Positions 10,320-20,619 of a stretch of DNA of 64,000 nucleotides are shown here, one piece after another. The position numbers and the translations under genes are program-made. The stretch's first letter is position 1, and every line of letters begins with the position of its first letter. The notes under the pieces were generated by a model, which did not search any database, had not been told where the DNA came from, and saw nothing but the letters and a program-made list of their open reading frames with translations. This stretch comes from Diphasiastrum complanatum (Eukaryota; Streptophyta; Lycopodiopsida; Lycopodiales; Lycopodiaceae), in contig CM055103.1 in the NCBI GenBank assembly GCA_029204225.1, positions 46,098,611-46,162,610 of the forward strand, written 5' to 3'.

Positions 10320-12749
10320 ACCATGCCGAGGGATAGGGATCCCTTGTGGGATCACGTCACCATCGTAGATACTGTCACCAGTCTTACACTGGAGGGCCCA
10401 CACGCATCAGGGCACATTTGTTACGTTTGAGGGGGTACGAGATTGCCCCTTGCATGCATGCTCCTGACACGCTACTCACTCCTGTCGCATCGGAGGAGGT
10501 TGGCCCTTCGAGGATGGGGCCCAGACCGAGAGGTAAACATTCAACTCTAAGACTCTTACACTACAAAGTTCAAACATTGATCAAGTTTTAAGTTTTAACT
10601 TTTAGCTCACATGATACATCAAGTTTGAAGTTTCAATTTCATTGATCATCGAATTTCTAAATTGTACTGTAATTTCAAATTTGTCTTTTTTGGCAGATCG
10701 AGATGCAGTCACGACAACTCACCCAGAGGCCACCACATCACGCCCCCCAGTTGCCATCCGCTCACCCCTCGCTTCCCATGGCCCAGAGGACAGAGCTGCA
10801 GATGAGGCAGGGCCTAGTACCCGGCCTGACCCGCCTTCTGGTGCAGGATCTTCGACACCACCTTTAGCCATGACCATACCGGCACCACATCATCCACCTG
10901 AGAGAGGGAGAGGTAGACATGGCCGCACTACACAAATGGGGGGTAGGGAGTACTATGTGTGTAGCTTCGCTCCCAGAGCCATGGCAGAGGCAGAGGTTGC
11001 CGTTCGACAATTGTTTTACACCTGCGATCTGCCATTTCATTTGGCTAGGACCCTGGCATGGAGGAGGGCGATGAGTGCGGTGAGTGCGATTGGGCAGGTG
11101 TGGCAGGGGCCATCTTGCGAGCACCTGAGGACGAAGGGGCTTCTTGATGAGCGGGCTTTTGTTGACCAGAAGCTAGAGCCTCTCAGGAAGGCATGGGCCC
11201 AGCCCGTACTACTTGCTTTTAACTTTATGCACTCTAAACTTTAAAGACTTTATAATTTTGTACATCAAGTTTTAACTTTTCATACATTGTGATTGTGCCA
11301 TGTGGTGGGCCGTGGCATTGCACATGCGGCATGCCCACAATGCATACTTATTACTTGTTAATTGCAGGCTGCAGCTAGCTATTATGTTTAATCATGAATC
11401 ATGAATCATGATTGTAATTTGTTAATAATAAATATTCAAATGATCATTTATCATTGGAATTTGCCATGAAATTTGAATTACAATTTACAATTTAAGATCT
11501 ATCCTCTCGGATTTATCATGATTCATCTTGTTTTGTCACCTGTAAGTGAGTCGTGACCACTGTCGAGGATGTGGTCGAGGATGTGGCCAAGATTCCATGG
11601 ATTGCGGAGGTGGTGCGTACTGCACGGTTCTTGGTGAGATTTGTCACCAAGAAGCCTAGGGTCCTAGACATGTTCAGGAGACAGTCCACCTTGGATGTCT
11701 TGAGACCTGCCCCCACCAGGTATGCAAATTGCAATTCAAATTTGATTCTTGAATGCGGTTCTGTAGACTGTTGGAACTTGGTAAGTATTTACTGTTTAGT
11801 TAGTAGTGGTAAATATTTCATGCAATGATGTATGTGCCATGTATTGTCTTGACTCTTGACTCTTGTCAGAAGTTAGAACTTAGAATTTGTCACTTGTGCA
11901 ATGTGCCCTATGCAGGTTTGCATTTATGTTCCTGGTCCTGGAACGACTGCTGAAAGTTCATCAGGGCTTGAGGCAGATGGTTGTTGCCATTGACTGGGCG
12001 CAGTGGGGGTCGTCATAGGAGCCCAAGAGTCAGAGATTCGAGCGAACCGTTATGTATTTACCATTTTGGGATGAGGCACGATCCATTGTGGTGGGCCTAC
12101 AGCCCATCTACACTGTCCTGCGCCTTACAAATCGAGAGGGCTGCACATTGGGCCTCTTGTACGAGTTCATGGACAAGCTAAGCGAGCAGTTGAGGCTTTG
12201 CACGACCATTAGCCCAGAGAGGTATATCAAGATTCAAATTTCAAATGTAGTATGTAGACAGTAGTATGCAATATGTACTATCATGTACATTGTACTATAT
12301 TGTATCATTATTATTGTGTCTTGACTCTTCAATCTTGATTCTTGCAGGCTTACGGAGGTCCGGCTCCTTTGGTAATGAATGAATGCATGTGGAATGGTCT
12401 TTTTGCCTTAGATATTGTCATTGATCTTGGATTTCAATCAATAGGTGATCTATAGTGCATGACCCAAGCTTAGGAGATCAATTTCACACATTAGGACATT
12501 CCCACATGTGTGAATTTTCACATGGTATGAGGATTCATTCCTCCGTGTGTCTTCCTGCAACAACATTGAGTGGTTTCATAAACCCCTGCATGCCATGGCC
12601 CACATACTCCATCCACTTTGGAGGAATAAGGAGCAGTTCACAGATAGGGAGCTTAGGGATGGTTGGAATGCCTATATCTCCCGAGTTTATCCTGATGTAT
12701 GCGAGCAAGATAACCTGCTGGATGAGTTTCAGATTTTCAGGCAGGAGAC

Positions 12750-12893
12750 TGTTAGAAATCCATAAATCATAATATGGATGGACAGACTAGGATTCGAATC
12801 CAGGACCTCCCTCATACCGGATGGGATGCTCTACCACTGAGCTATCCACCCTGTTTGATAGTTCTCTCTAGAGTGTGGATTGATATTCCAACA
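12750..12893 (-). repeat. TRIM 3' LTR (144 bp)
   Basis: Matches the other 144-bp LTRs. The polypurine tract (complement of CCCCCCC) directly adjoins it at 12894-12900. Confidence 0.92.
12779..12851 (-). tRNA. tRNA-like sequence in the TRIM 3' LTR
   Basis: Same 73-nt tRNA-like fold as the 7209 copy. The acceptor strand reads GGGTGGA. The B box is degraded to GGATTCGAATCC, which weakens the T stem. Confidence 0.45.
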
Positions 12894-13009
12894 CCCCCCC
12901 TCAAGCCACACTTGGTTGGGGTCTTAGCTGTCACCTGCCCCATAGCTTGGGCCACCTAACCATGGCTTTGACACCATGAACTGTTAGGTCTAACTTGGCT
13001 CTGATACCA
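12894..13009 (-). other. TRIM internal segment (PBS, hairpin, polypurine tract)
   Basis: 116 noncoding bases, with the PBS at the 13009 end and the G-run at the 12894 end. A conserved hairpin (CCTAA/TTAGG and CATGG/CCATG arms) follows the PBS. It is closely similar to 17554-17669. Confidence 0.85.
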
Positions 13010-13153
13010 TGTTAGAAATCCATAAAACATAATATGGATGGACAGACTAGGATTCGAACCTAGGACCTCTCTCATACCAGATGGGATGCTCTACCACTGA
13101 GCTATCCGCCCTGTTTGATAGTTCTCTCTAGAGTGTGGATTGATATTCCAACA
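13010..13153 (-). repeat. TRIM 5' LTR (144 bp)
   Basis: Matches the other LTRs. A base change downstream of the tRNA-like part creates a TTTT run in element sense that the other copies lack. Confidence 0.92.
13039..13111 (-). tRNA. tRNA-like sequence in the TRIM 5' LTR
   Basis: The acceptor and D arms are retained. The T stem reads CTAGG/CCTAG, fully Watson-Crick paired. A and B boxes are intact. The anticodon arm remains irregular. Confidence 0.5.
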
Positions 13154-14393
13154 AAGACCTTGGAGTTCGCCACTGGCCCGACGCTTTTGAGAGAGGGTAA
13201 TAAACTGACCATGGTCCATTACAGTTTAAACTTGTTACTTCACATTTTACTGCGCAGTTAGTCAATCATATTGTAACTTGTTGGAACTTGGAACTTGGTT
13301 GCAACATGCTAGTAGTAAGTACTAACTGCCCCTTGAACTGTGATTCAGGCCAGCTACATCCCGTGTCATGGTGGTCGAAGTTTGGGGTTGATGTCCCCAA
13401 ATTGCGTCGCCTTGCCATCAGGATTCTCTCACAGGATTGCACTGCAGTCGCTTGTGAGAGGAACTGGAGTGTCCATTCCATGATTCACACGAAGAAGAGG
13501 AATCGACTATCATCAGCGCAGTTGGAGAGGTTGGTGTACGTACACGCCAACCTGAGACTTTTGGGTAGACTCCAGACCACCGCAGAGCCTATCCAGGTAA
13601 CTTGTACACCATAAATTATAATTTCTAAATTCTAACATGTGATCCATCATCCCAGGTGGCAGGACCCAGTTGGCAATTAGTAGATACTATTATACTAAAT
13701 AGATCATATTACATACTACATACTACATAGTAGATACTAGACTGTACTATGTAGCTAAATTTTAACTTTTGTCAGGACTCGACCCTCCATATTTTGTCTT
13801 GATTTCAATGTGCATTGTGACATGTGCGTAGGTTAATCCCGATCTGATCGATGTGGCAAATTTTCCAGAGTTGCCACCGAGAGACCAGTCAGAGGAGGAC
13901 GTGTACGCATTCCTCCATGAGGAGGCCATGCAGAGTGCAGGTGAGAAATTAGGATTGTCTAAGGTGACAGGTCTTGAATTAAATTTTTGAAGTTTGAAGT
14001 TACTAATTATCGAAAATTAGAATTTACTAATTTGCAGGCAATAACACATTTGTCCCTCTTTGTGTGCACTGTGTAGGGCCTGTCACTCGAGCAGAGCGTA
14101 GGAGGAGGGGAGGAGAGGGTAGCAGCTCCCGTGCTCACAGCCCCGAGGACGAGTCTGAGTTTGAGTCTGAGGCATCGTCAGGGTCAGAGTCCTCAGAGGA
14201 GGAGGAGTATGAGGATGAGGAGTCTGAGGAGGGCGGGGATGAGCATGAGGGGCATCATACCTCTGCCTCTGATGAGGATTTCGCAGCCGAGCCTACCACT
14301 CGAGAGGCCACAACAGGCTCCACAACACCACCAGCGAGTGGGCGGAGACTCAGGCGTAGGAGAGCTTACGGCAGCCTGCTCAGTGCTTATTGA

Positions 14394-15989
14394 TGTCAGA
14401 TGATTGTAGTATGTACATTAGATCATTGTAGTTACTAGTTACTAGTCTGTAGATGACACTACGATGTTCATGTCACTAGATGAGCATTGACTCTTGAGCT
14501 GTTTACAGTGTAATATGTACACATCATGATTTATCGTCAGACACATCGCGCATTACATTGGTGACCGGACTCATGAGGCACCTGGCATTTGTATTTACTA
14601 TTATGTTATGATTCATGAATCATGATATATTATGGATTCTAGAATCTAGTTTCAAGTTTCAAGTTTCTGATTCCTGAAGTTAAGTTTTAACTGTAGTATG
14701 TACTATGTAGGCTGTTTAATGTTAGTCGATTATCTAATTACTAATGGTTAAAGCCTTAAAGGTTTAAAGTTTAAACTTTAAAGTTTTACAATTTTGATTT
14801 TGGTATTTAAATTTTAATGTATTATGTTAGCAAATAGTAGTTACTAGTTAGAACTTAGAAGTTAGTAGACTGTAGTTACAACTTACATATGTCATATAGA
14901 TAATAGAATGTTTAATGTTAAAACTTCAATGTTGAATGGTGAATGATGATGACAGATGTAAGATAAATCTAAGCTTCTAACCTAAATTTTTTTGGCTTTC
15001 TCAAGAGTGAAATCATAACCTTCTTGTTTATTCTTTTCTCCGATCTCGACATTGCAATTTGGCATTTGCAAATATGTATCAAGTTTGAACTTCAACTTTC
15101 AAGTTTCAACTTTGAAACAAAATTACAATTTACAATCTACAATCCTAGTACCTACTACCTAGTACCTACGTAGTACGTAGTACGTAGTACTACGGTGACC
15201 GGTCCCGGGTCTAGACTCTAGATAGTAGACTCTACCTAGTACCTAGCTAGTAGCTGCAGCTTGCCATTATCCATTATTCCATTATCCATATCACTGATCA
15301 GTGATCACTGTAGACTGTAGTCTGTATCAGACTAGTAAGTGGACCGTGGTCACGACTCACGACTCACTCGTTAGTAGTTAGAAGTTAGAACTTAGTACCA
15401 AGACTTAACTTTTAAGTAGTCAGTGATGAGTCGTCACTCGTGAGTCGTGACTGGTCACTAATTAGTAATAACTATAATCTATTACCAGGAATCAGGATTC
15501 AGCCCTAGCCTCTGAGCTCAAGCGTCAAATTTCAGTTATACTCCAGGCTCTTAATTCCTAAACCCTAAACCCTATACCGGCAACGTCCAAGTGGCCACTG
15601 GCAAGTTCCAACTCGTTACAACTTACAACTTACTCGGATCCACACTTGTCACTCACAGTCCTGAGTCTCGACTCTCCTTAGCAAGCAGTTGCCAGTGGCA
15701 AGTGCTGAGTGTCCACGACTCCACTGTCAAGTGAGCACTTAGTAGATCCTTGTACCTGGGCAGTGGGTAGCAGGGGGTCGGGGCCACTGGGCCATGGTTA
15801 CAACTTACAAGTTAGTAGTTACAAGTAAGTTACAAGTTACAACTTTGAACTTTCAAGTTTCAATTTACTGCAGTTCTCTTAAACTTGGGTCATAATGTCA
15901 TTCTAATTTCTGTAAATTCTGTTTTGAAAATTGAATCTTGATACGAGTAATAACAGGTGACACCGTCACAAGAGATTTGATTATCCTGA
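14394..15989 (+). other. hAT-A 3' region, low-complexity AT-rich
   Basis: No coding region. It is filled with short iterated motifs such as TAGTAGTTAGAAGTTAGAACT, CTACGTAGTACGTAGTAC (about 15165-15190) and GACTCACGACTCAC. A double CCCTAAA telomere-like motif lies near 15556-15572. The Copia/hAT boundary falls near 15900-15990 but cannot be placed exactly. Confidence 0.5.
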
Positions 15990-17356
15990 ATTCTGATATC
16001 TGTAAATTTAGAGGAAGATTGAAATTGTTTAGCTATTAAAACTTAAGTATCTGTACTATCAGTGAATGTTTGACTGATTTGGTTCATAATGATGTTTGTG
16101 GTCCAATGAGGACCAAATCCATTGGAAAGTGCATCTATTTTGTGACTTTTCCCATTTTACATGGATCTATCCTATGAAGGCTAAATCAGAAGTTTTTCAA
16201 CGTTTCAAAGATGGTGGAAAATCAGTTTGGGCATTCTTTGAAGCCCACATTGTTGAAGTTTTTCTAGATTTGGTACCATCTTCTATTGCTGGAGATAAGG
16301 GGCAGCAATCAACCAGTTTCGACCTGCCCAACACCTCATCAAGTTTAGAGCCTAATGTTCACCAAAAACTGCCCGTTGTTGCTCGAAATCAGCCTGCAGG
16401 AACTGTTGGACAACAAGGATCAGTTTTGGAAGATCTTGGACATCCAAGTGCAATGTCGGAGGATCTTGGACAGCAAATTGTAAGAAGAAACATGGCTGTT
16501 GGACAGCCCAAAACAGTCCCACAGTGGCTGTTGTCGACTTTGCGGGACTTCATTTTATGATGGAAAGACACGTGCCTCTACAAAATCAGTGGACTATGCT
16601 TATTTTTCAGATTTTGCTCTTACATCTCATGGAGATGTTGCGAAAGAACCTGTTTTCTATGAGCAGGCCAAGGGAGTAAAATGTTGAGAGGATGCGATGC
16701 AAGATGAGTATGACTCACTTATGAAGAATCATATTTGGGTTCTTGTTGATCTTCCTCGTGGGAAGAAGGCAATTGGTTCTAAATGGGTATACAAAATCAA
16801 GTATAAGGCAGATGGTACCATTGAAAGGTACAAGCGTTGTCAAAGGCTATGCTCAGCAAAAGGGGATGATTGATTATGAGGAGACTTTTTCTTCTACTGC
16901 TTGGATGACTACCGTGAGGGTAGTAACCTCTTTGGTTGCACATTTTGGTTGGCAATGGTGATCTCAACGAGGAAGTGTACCTTCAACAACCTGCTGGTTT
17001 TTTGGTTGAAGGCCAAGAAGATAAAGTTTGTCTTCTCAAGAAGGCACTTTATGGACTGAAGTAAGCCCCGAGGATGTGGTATCAAAAGATACATGCCTAC
17101 TTTTGTGATCGTGAGTTTACTAATAGTCCTAGCGAATCTACTCTTAATGTCAAGCATACTTCAGATTATATCATCATTATTTTGCTTTATGTTAATGATA
17201 TTATTATTACGGGAAGTAATGAGCAGCAGATTGATGCCGTAATACTTGATCTTGGTATGGTTTTTGAAACCTCAGATTTAGGCCTATTGCACTTTTATCT
17301 TGGTCTTGAATTTGTACAAGAAGGGGCTAGAATTTTCATCTCTCAAGAACGCTACA
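15990..17356 (+). pseudogene. Copia integrase and RT, continuation of the tRNA-LTR element
   Basis: Integrase resumes with LVHNDVCGPMRTKSIG and CIYFVTFSHFTWIYPMKAKSE (about 16080-16190), lacking its early zinc-binding part. A Gln/Pro-rich linker follows (to about 16558). RT covers IGSKWVYKIKYKADGTIERY (about 16770-16830) and an active-site block ILLYVNDIIITGSNE (about 17178-17222), where the usual YVDD is YVND. GLLHFYLGLEF follows (about 17283-17315) and it breaks off after ISQERYI (about 17356). RNase H is absent. Several stops and frameshifts are present. Downstream it joins the non-coding 3' end and LTR of the 144-bp LTR family. Confidence 0.85.
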
Positions 17357-17409
17357 TTGGGGCAAGTGATAGCTAGGACCCCAACCAAGTGTTGTGGCTT
17401 GAGGGGGGG

Positions 17410-17553
17410 TGTTGGAATATCAATCCACACTCTAGAGAGAACTATCAAACAGGGCGGATAGCTCATTGGTAGAGCATCCCATCCGGTATGAGGGAGGTCC
17501 TGGGTTCGAATCCTAGTCTGTCCATCCATATTATGATTTATGGATTTCTAACA
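17410..17553 (+). repeat. 144-bp LTR with tRNA-like sequence
   Basis: TGTTGG...TAACA, preceded by the G-rich polypurine tract TTGAGGGGGGG and followed directly by TGGTATCAGAGC. Confidence 0.92.
17452..17524 (+). tRNA. tRNA-like sequence in the LTR at 17410
   Basis: Same fold as 7209-7281. The A box is altered (CTCATTGG instead of CTCAGTGG); the B box is intact. Confidence 0.45.
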
Positions 17554-17669
17554 TGGTATCAGAGCCAAGTTAGACCTAACAGTTCATGGTGTCAAAGCCA
17601 TGGTTAGGTGGCCCAAGTTGTGGTGCACGTGATAGCTAGGACCCCAACCAAGTGTGGCTTGAGGGGGGG

Positions 17670-17813
17670 TGTTGGAATATCAATCCACACTCTAGAGAGA
17701 ACTATCAAACAGGGCGGATAGCTCAGTGGTAGAGCATCCCATCCGTTATGAGAGAGGTCTTGGGTTCGAATCCTAGTCTGTCCATCCATATTATGATTTA
17801 TGGATTTCTAACA
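17670..17813 (+). repeat. 144-bp LTR with tRNA-like sequence (outermost 3')
   Basis: TG...CA ends with the polypurine tract immediately upstream. Followed by GGTCT, similar to GGTCA before the 5' LTR at 7167. Confidence 0.92.
17712..17784 (+). tRNA. tRNA-like sequence in the LTR at 17670
   Basis: A and B boxes intact. It has substitutions in the anticodon arm and in the 5' strand of the T stem relative to the 7209 copy. Confidence 0.45.
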
Positions 17814-18776
17814 GGTCTCTACTCATTCACTTGGCACTTCATACAGCTCTTCCCAATTCTAAAAGTTCTAATAGTCTTTTCCCTAGCTTAAAAGTCTCTT
17901 TGCTTTTTAGGAGAACTAGGTGTCTGTAATGGCAACATTCTACATCATAGTGACAAGGAAATGGGAATGAGAACATGGAACGGGATCATAAATGCCATGC
18001 TAGCATAGCAGCATCCAATAAGAACGTATAACGACACAGATTTTTATTTTGGAATAACACGTTATATAAAAAAATAGAGGGTGAGTACTATATTTAGGCA
18101 AGGACACCCGTATACAAACAAAATATTTAAAGTACCTTTAGATATGTTTGTTTCCTCCCTTATTTTCTAATTTTTGGGTCAGTGTAGAAATTGTGTCAGG
18201 GGAACGCTTCCCCAGGAATGTTCCCATGTCATTGGAACACATTCCCTTGTTACACTCCCAAAGTTGACCTGAATTAGGCATCTAGTACACATGAACTAGT
18301 GCTACATTCTTATGACTACTTCAAAGTCTTATGTGTCATAAACTATTATGATATGCTTTTTATGCCTACATGTGATCCAAAAGTACTAAAAATCAGTAGA
18401 CATAATAGATCATATTTCCGTATGTATACTGTTTACACGCACTTAATGTATGCTAATCTGTATGCAAGTATGTCTATGTGCATGTAGTCATTTAGTCATC
18501 AAAATTTATAGCTGGTGCCAAGCCCAATAGAAAGGAATGTGCAGGCATTGGTTTTACCAGCGGGTAATGATACAGGTTGTTTGTGACACTAATTGCAAAG
18601 CGTAATCTTGGTATCAAATTTTCATGTCATTAATGGTTAGAAATGAGCCCTTTTTTAGATGCATGTTTGAAGGTTAAGAAGTAATCCACAATCTGACCAG
18701 TGTTGTTGAAATAATCAGTTTCACATGATCTTGTAAGGTTCAATCCAGATCTTAGACTGATTTAAGGTGGCTGCAG
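17814..18776 (+). other. SPL intron 1, 3' part
   Basis: No gene seen. A small cluster of GGAAC/GTTCC half-sites lies at 18197-18250. It ends with the acceptor GGTGGCTGCAG at 18776. Confidence 0.6.
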
Positions 18777-18910
18777 ATTTCATACTTTGGCAGAGTTTGA
18801 TGAAGGTAAAAGGAGCTGTAGGAAGCGCCTTGCTTACCATAATGAGAGACGCAGGCGTCACCAATCGGACTCTCTAGTGAAGTGTAGTGGAGATGGTACT
18901 CCTTCCAAAG
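18777..18910 (+). CDS. SPL: SBP-box (SPL) transcription factor, exon 2
   Basis: This 134-bp exon completes the SBP domain. Its first base completes the Arg codon of CSR from exon 1. It then reads [14 protein letters not shown], supplying the His and Cys of zinc site 2. Next is [15 protein letters not shown], the bipartite basic nuclear-localisation and DNA-contact region at the end of the SBP domain. The acceptor is CTGCAG|A and the donor AAAG|GTGTCC, ending in phase 1, which matches the start of exon 3. No stop or missing zinc ligand is seen, so the domain appears intact. It sits about 15 kb from exon 1. Confidence 0.93.
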
Positions 18911-19754
18911 GTGTCCCTTCAATATTATTACACTTGCAGAAGCTTGTTTATAGAATTTTTTGCAGTTTTATGTCTTTTATATCATACAAAACAATAGATG
19001 CTAACCTTTTCTTAATAGCCAAAGGTGGACCACTTTTCTGCATTATTCTCACCTTTCTTGCTCTTAGCATGAAGTCAGACTGATGCTTACAGTTCTTACC
19101 ACTCAGAATCACAAGTGTCAAATACCAAAGTGCTAAGTTTTTTTGCATCGAAGGCTGTTATTGCATTTGCAGAAACTAACTCTCCAATCAGGTGTGTTTT
19201 TTAACTGAGGAATAAGAATCTACTCTGATAGCTATTTGTCCAAGTTCCTTCTCATCGTTGGTGAGGAGAGCAAACATCCTTTTTGGAACAATTTGCATAC
19301 TGACAGAGTGAATAGGGATCTCTTAGCAATTGGTCAATGTATCCGTAATGACGTTGATGTTTATAGATTGCTCGTCTTCTTTGTTATGTTGGACCTAGGC
19401 AAAAATTTGATGTCATTCATCATTGTTGACAATCATGAAGCAAACTTACCGTGTTTTCCAAAATATCAGTCCTATGCAAATTTTCATGTGTACTAACAGT
19501 TAGACCTTAGATCAAGATGTAGTTTATATACTTGATTGAACTAATCAGATAAGGTATTGCTCATTGCTCACCTTATTTGTCTATTTTCTTTTTAACTCTT
19601 GTTAACAAGTCAAGATCTTTGGTGTTGGATTAGTTTTTTGTTTCTTTGAGTTCTGTTTTTAGGCTGCTCGTGTCATTTACCTCTTAGTCGTCAACGGGTT
19701 TGGTCAAGGTGTTGTGGACATCTTGTGTATGTTGGTTTTTATTTATTCATAATA
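18911..19754 (+). other. SPL intron 2, 5' part
   Basis: Starts with the donor GTGTCC. No element or gene recognised; AT-rich. Confidence 0.5.
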
Positions 19755-20619
19755 TCATAGATGCAGCGAATCGCGATTCGCTGGTTTTGCGATTCGCTGC
19801 AAAGAATCATGGTAAGAATCATTGAAAAAAAAAAATCATGTTTATGCATTTCGGGCCGCCGCCTCGCGGATAGAACCACGCCAGCCGTGGAGGAGGCAAA
19901 TTTTTTTTGTGAGCTGTGGGCGTGCGATCTTCGCAAGTGAATAGTCGGCAGGCATCTACTCGGCAATACGGAGGTGGTGTGCATGGTGTCGGGGGGATCT
20001 GAGCTTCGTGGAGAGCGAAACGACCAGTTTTCGATATTTGGTAAGTGTAGGCTAGTTTTTTTGCAAGTGTTGACATTGAGCTGTAGGCAACCAAATCGAG
20101 CATAGTTTGGCTCTAGACCACCTTTCTTCATGCCCACGATGATTCCTACGACGTCAGTTTCAGCCGTTACGGCATGCCTGGCAAGATTTGAACACCACAT
20201 TCCAAATGCTTGTGTATTTTTGCCATTTTCACAAAATGACTTGTTGGAAACCAATTCAGGTGATGTCTGAGCCTAGAATGCATTTCCACATGCCTGCAGA
20301 GACTCTTTTGACCTCCGTTCCGCCCGTCTACGTCTGTATCACAAATTTCGATTTCCATGCCCTAATTCCATGTTCTTTAGGGTTTAGGCATGGACCATCG
20401 TGCAAGCATCTGCCAAGGGCGTGGTTTAGGCCCACACTGCACTCCTTTATGCCTGAACGGACTTCCACGGTAACGTCAGTCGCTCGTTATCACTCATACT
20501 GAAATTATTCTATCCCACGCCCTAGTCTCATGTTTTTTTTGGCACTTGCTATGATGTGTGATTTGGAATCGTTGTGATGTATGCTCTGGTATTTGACATT
20601 GGGCATATTTGATTGCCCC

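Larger units (their letters stand above)
12750..13153 (-). mobile_element. 404-bp TRIM element with tRNA-like LTRs inside the hAT-A transposase
   Basis: Complete LTR-internal-LTR structure on the minus strand: LTRs 12750-12893 and 13010-13153 (144 bp each) with a 116-bp internal segment. In element sense, the internal part starts with the PBS TGGTATCAGAGC and ends with the polypurine tract TTGAGGGGGGG. The flanks GAGAC (12745-12749) and AAGAC (13154-13158) form a 5-bp target duplication with one mismatch. Removing the element and one flank restores an open transposase frame. It encodes nothing and must use proteins from another element. Confidence 0.93.
10323..14393 (+). pseudogene. hAT-A transposase (BED finger, DUF659 remnants, hAT dimerisation domain), multi-exon
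   Basis: DNA transposase related to plant hAT proteins. ATG 10323 follows GCCACC. A damaged BED-finger block (DPLWDHV, then GGPTRIRAHLL around 10394-10435) is followed by a Pro/Ser/Thr-rich linker from 10697 (acceptor TTTTTTGGCAG). Next are FYTCDLPFHLARTLAW (about 11005-11055), RFVTKKPRVLDMFR (about 11638-11680), FLVLERLLKV (about 11930) and YTVLRLTNREGCTLG (about 12110-12155). Then come HKPLHAMAHILHPLW (about 12575-12620) and the C-terminal dimerisation block VSWWSKFGVDVPKLR...CERNWSVHSMIHTKKRNRL (about 13360-13515). An acidic tail ends at TGA 14391-14393. The DUF659 core (SDGWTD to CAAH) is missing, and a stop lies near 12017. A TRIM (12750-13153) interrupts the exon; without it the frame continues as FRQETLEFATG. 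Confidence 0.85.
17357..17813 (+). mobile_element. Tandem LTR-internal-LTR units of the tRNA-LTR family
   Basis: In order: 53 bp of internal 3' end with polypurine tract (to 17409), LTR 17410-17553, a complete 116-bp internal segment beginning with the PBS (17554-17669), then LTR 17670-17813. The second part is a full 404-bp TRIM unit in sequence, but it shares its left LTR with the preceding Copia copy. This arrangement is typical of LTR-LTR recombination or tandem integration. Confidence 0.88.

Noticed and set aside
19739-20254. 171-aa minus-strand ORF opposite the hAT-B 5' end
   Set aside because: No recognisable domain; it overlaps subterminal palindromes and transposon leader sequence.
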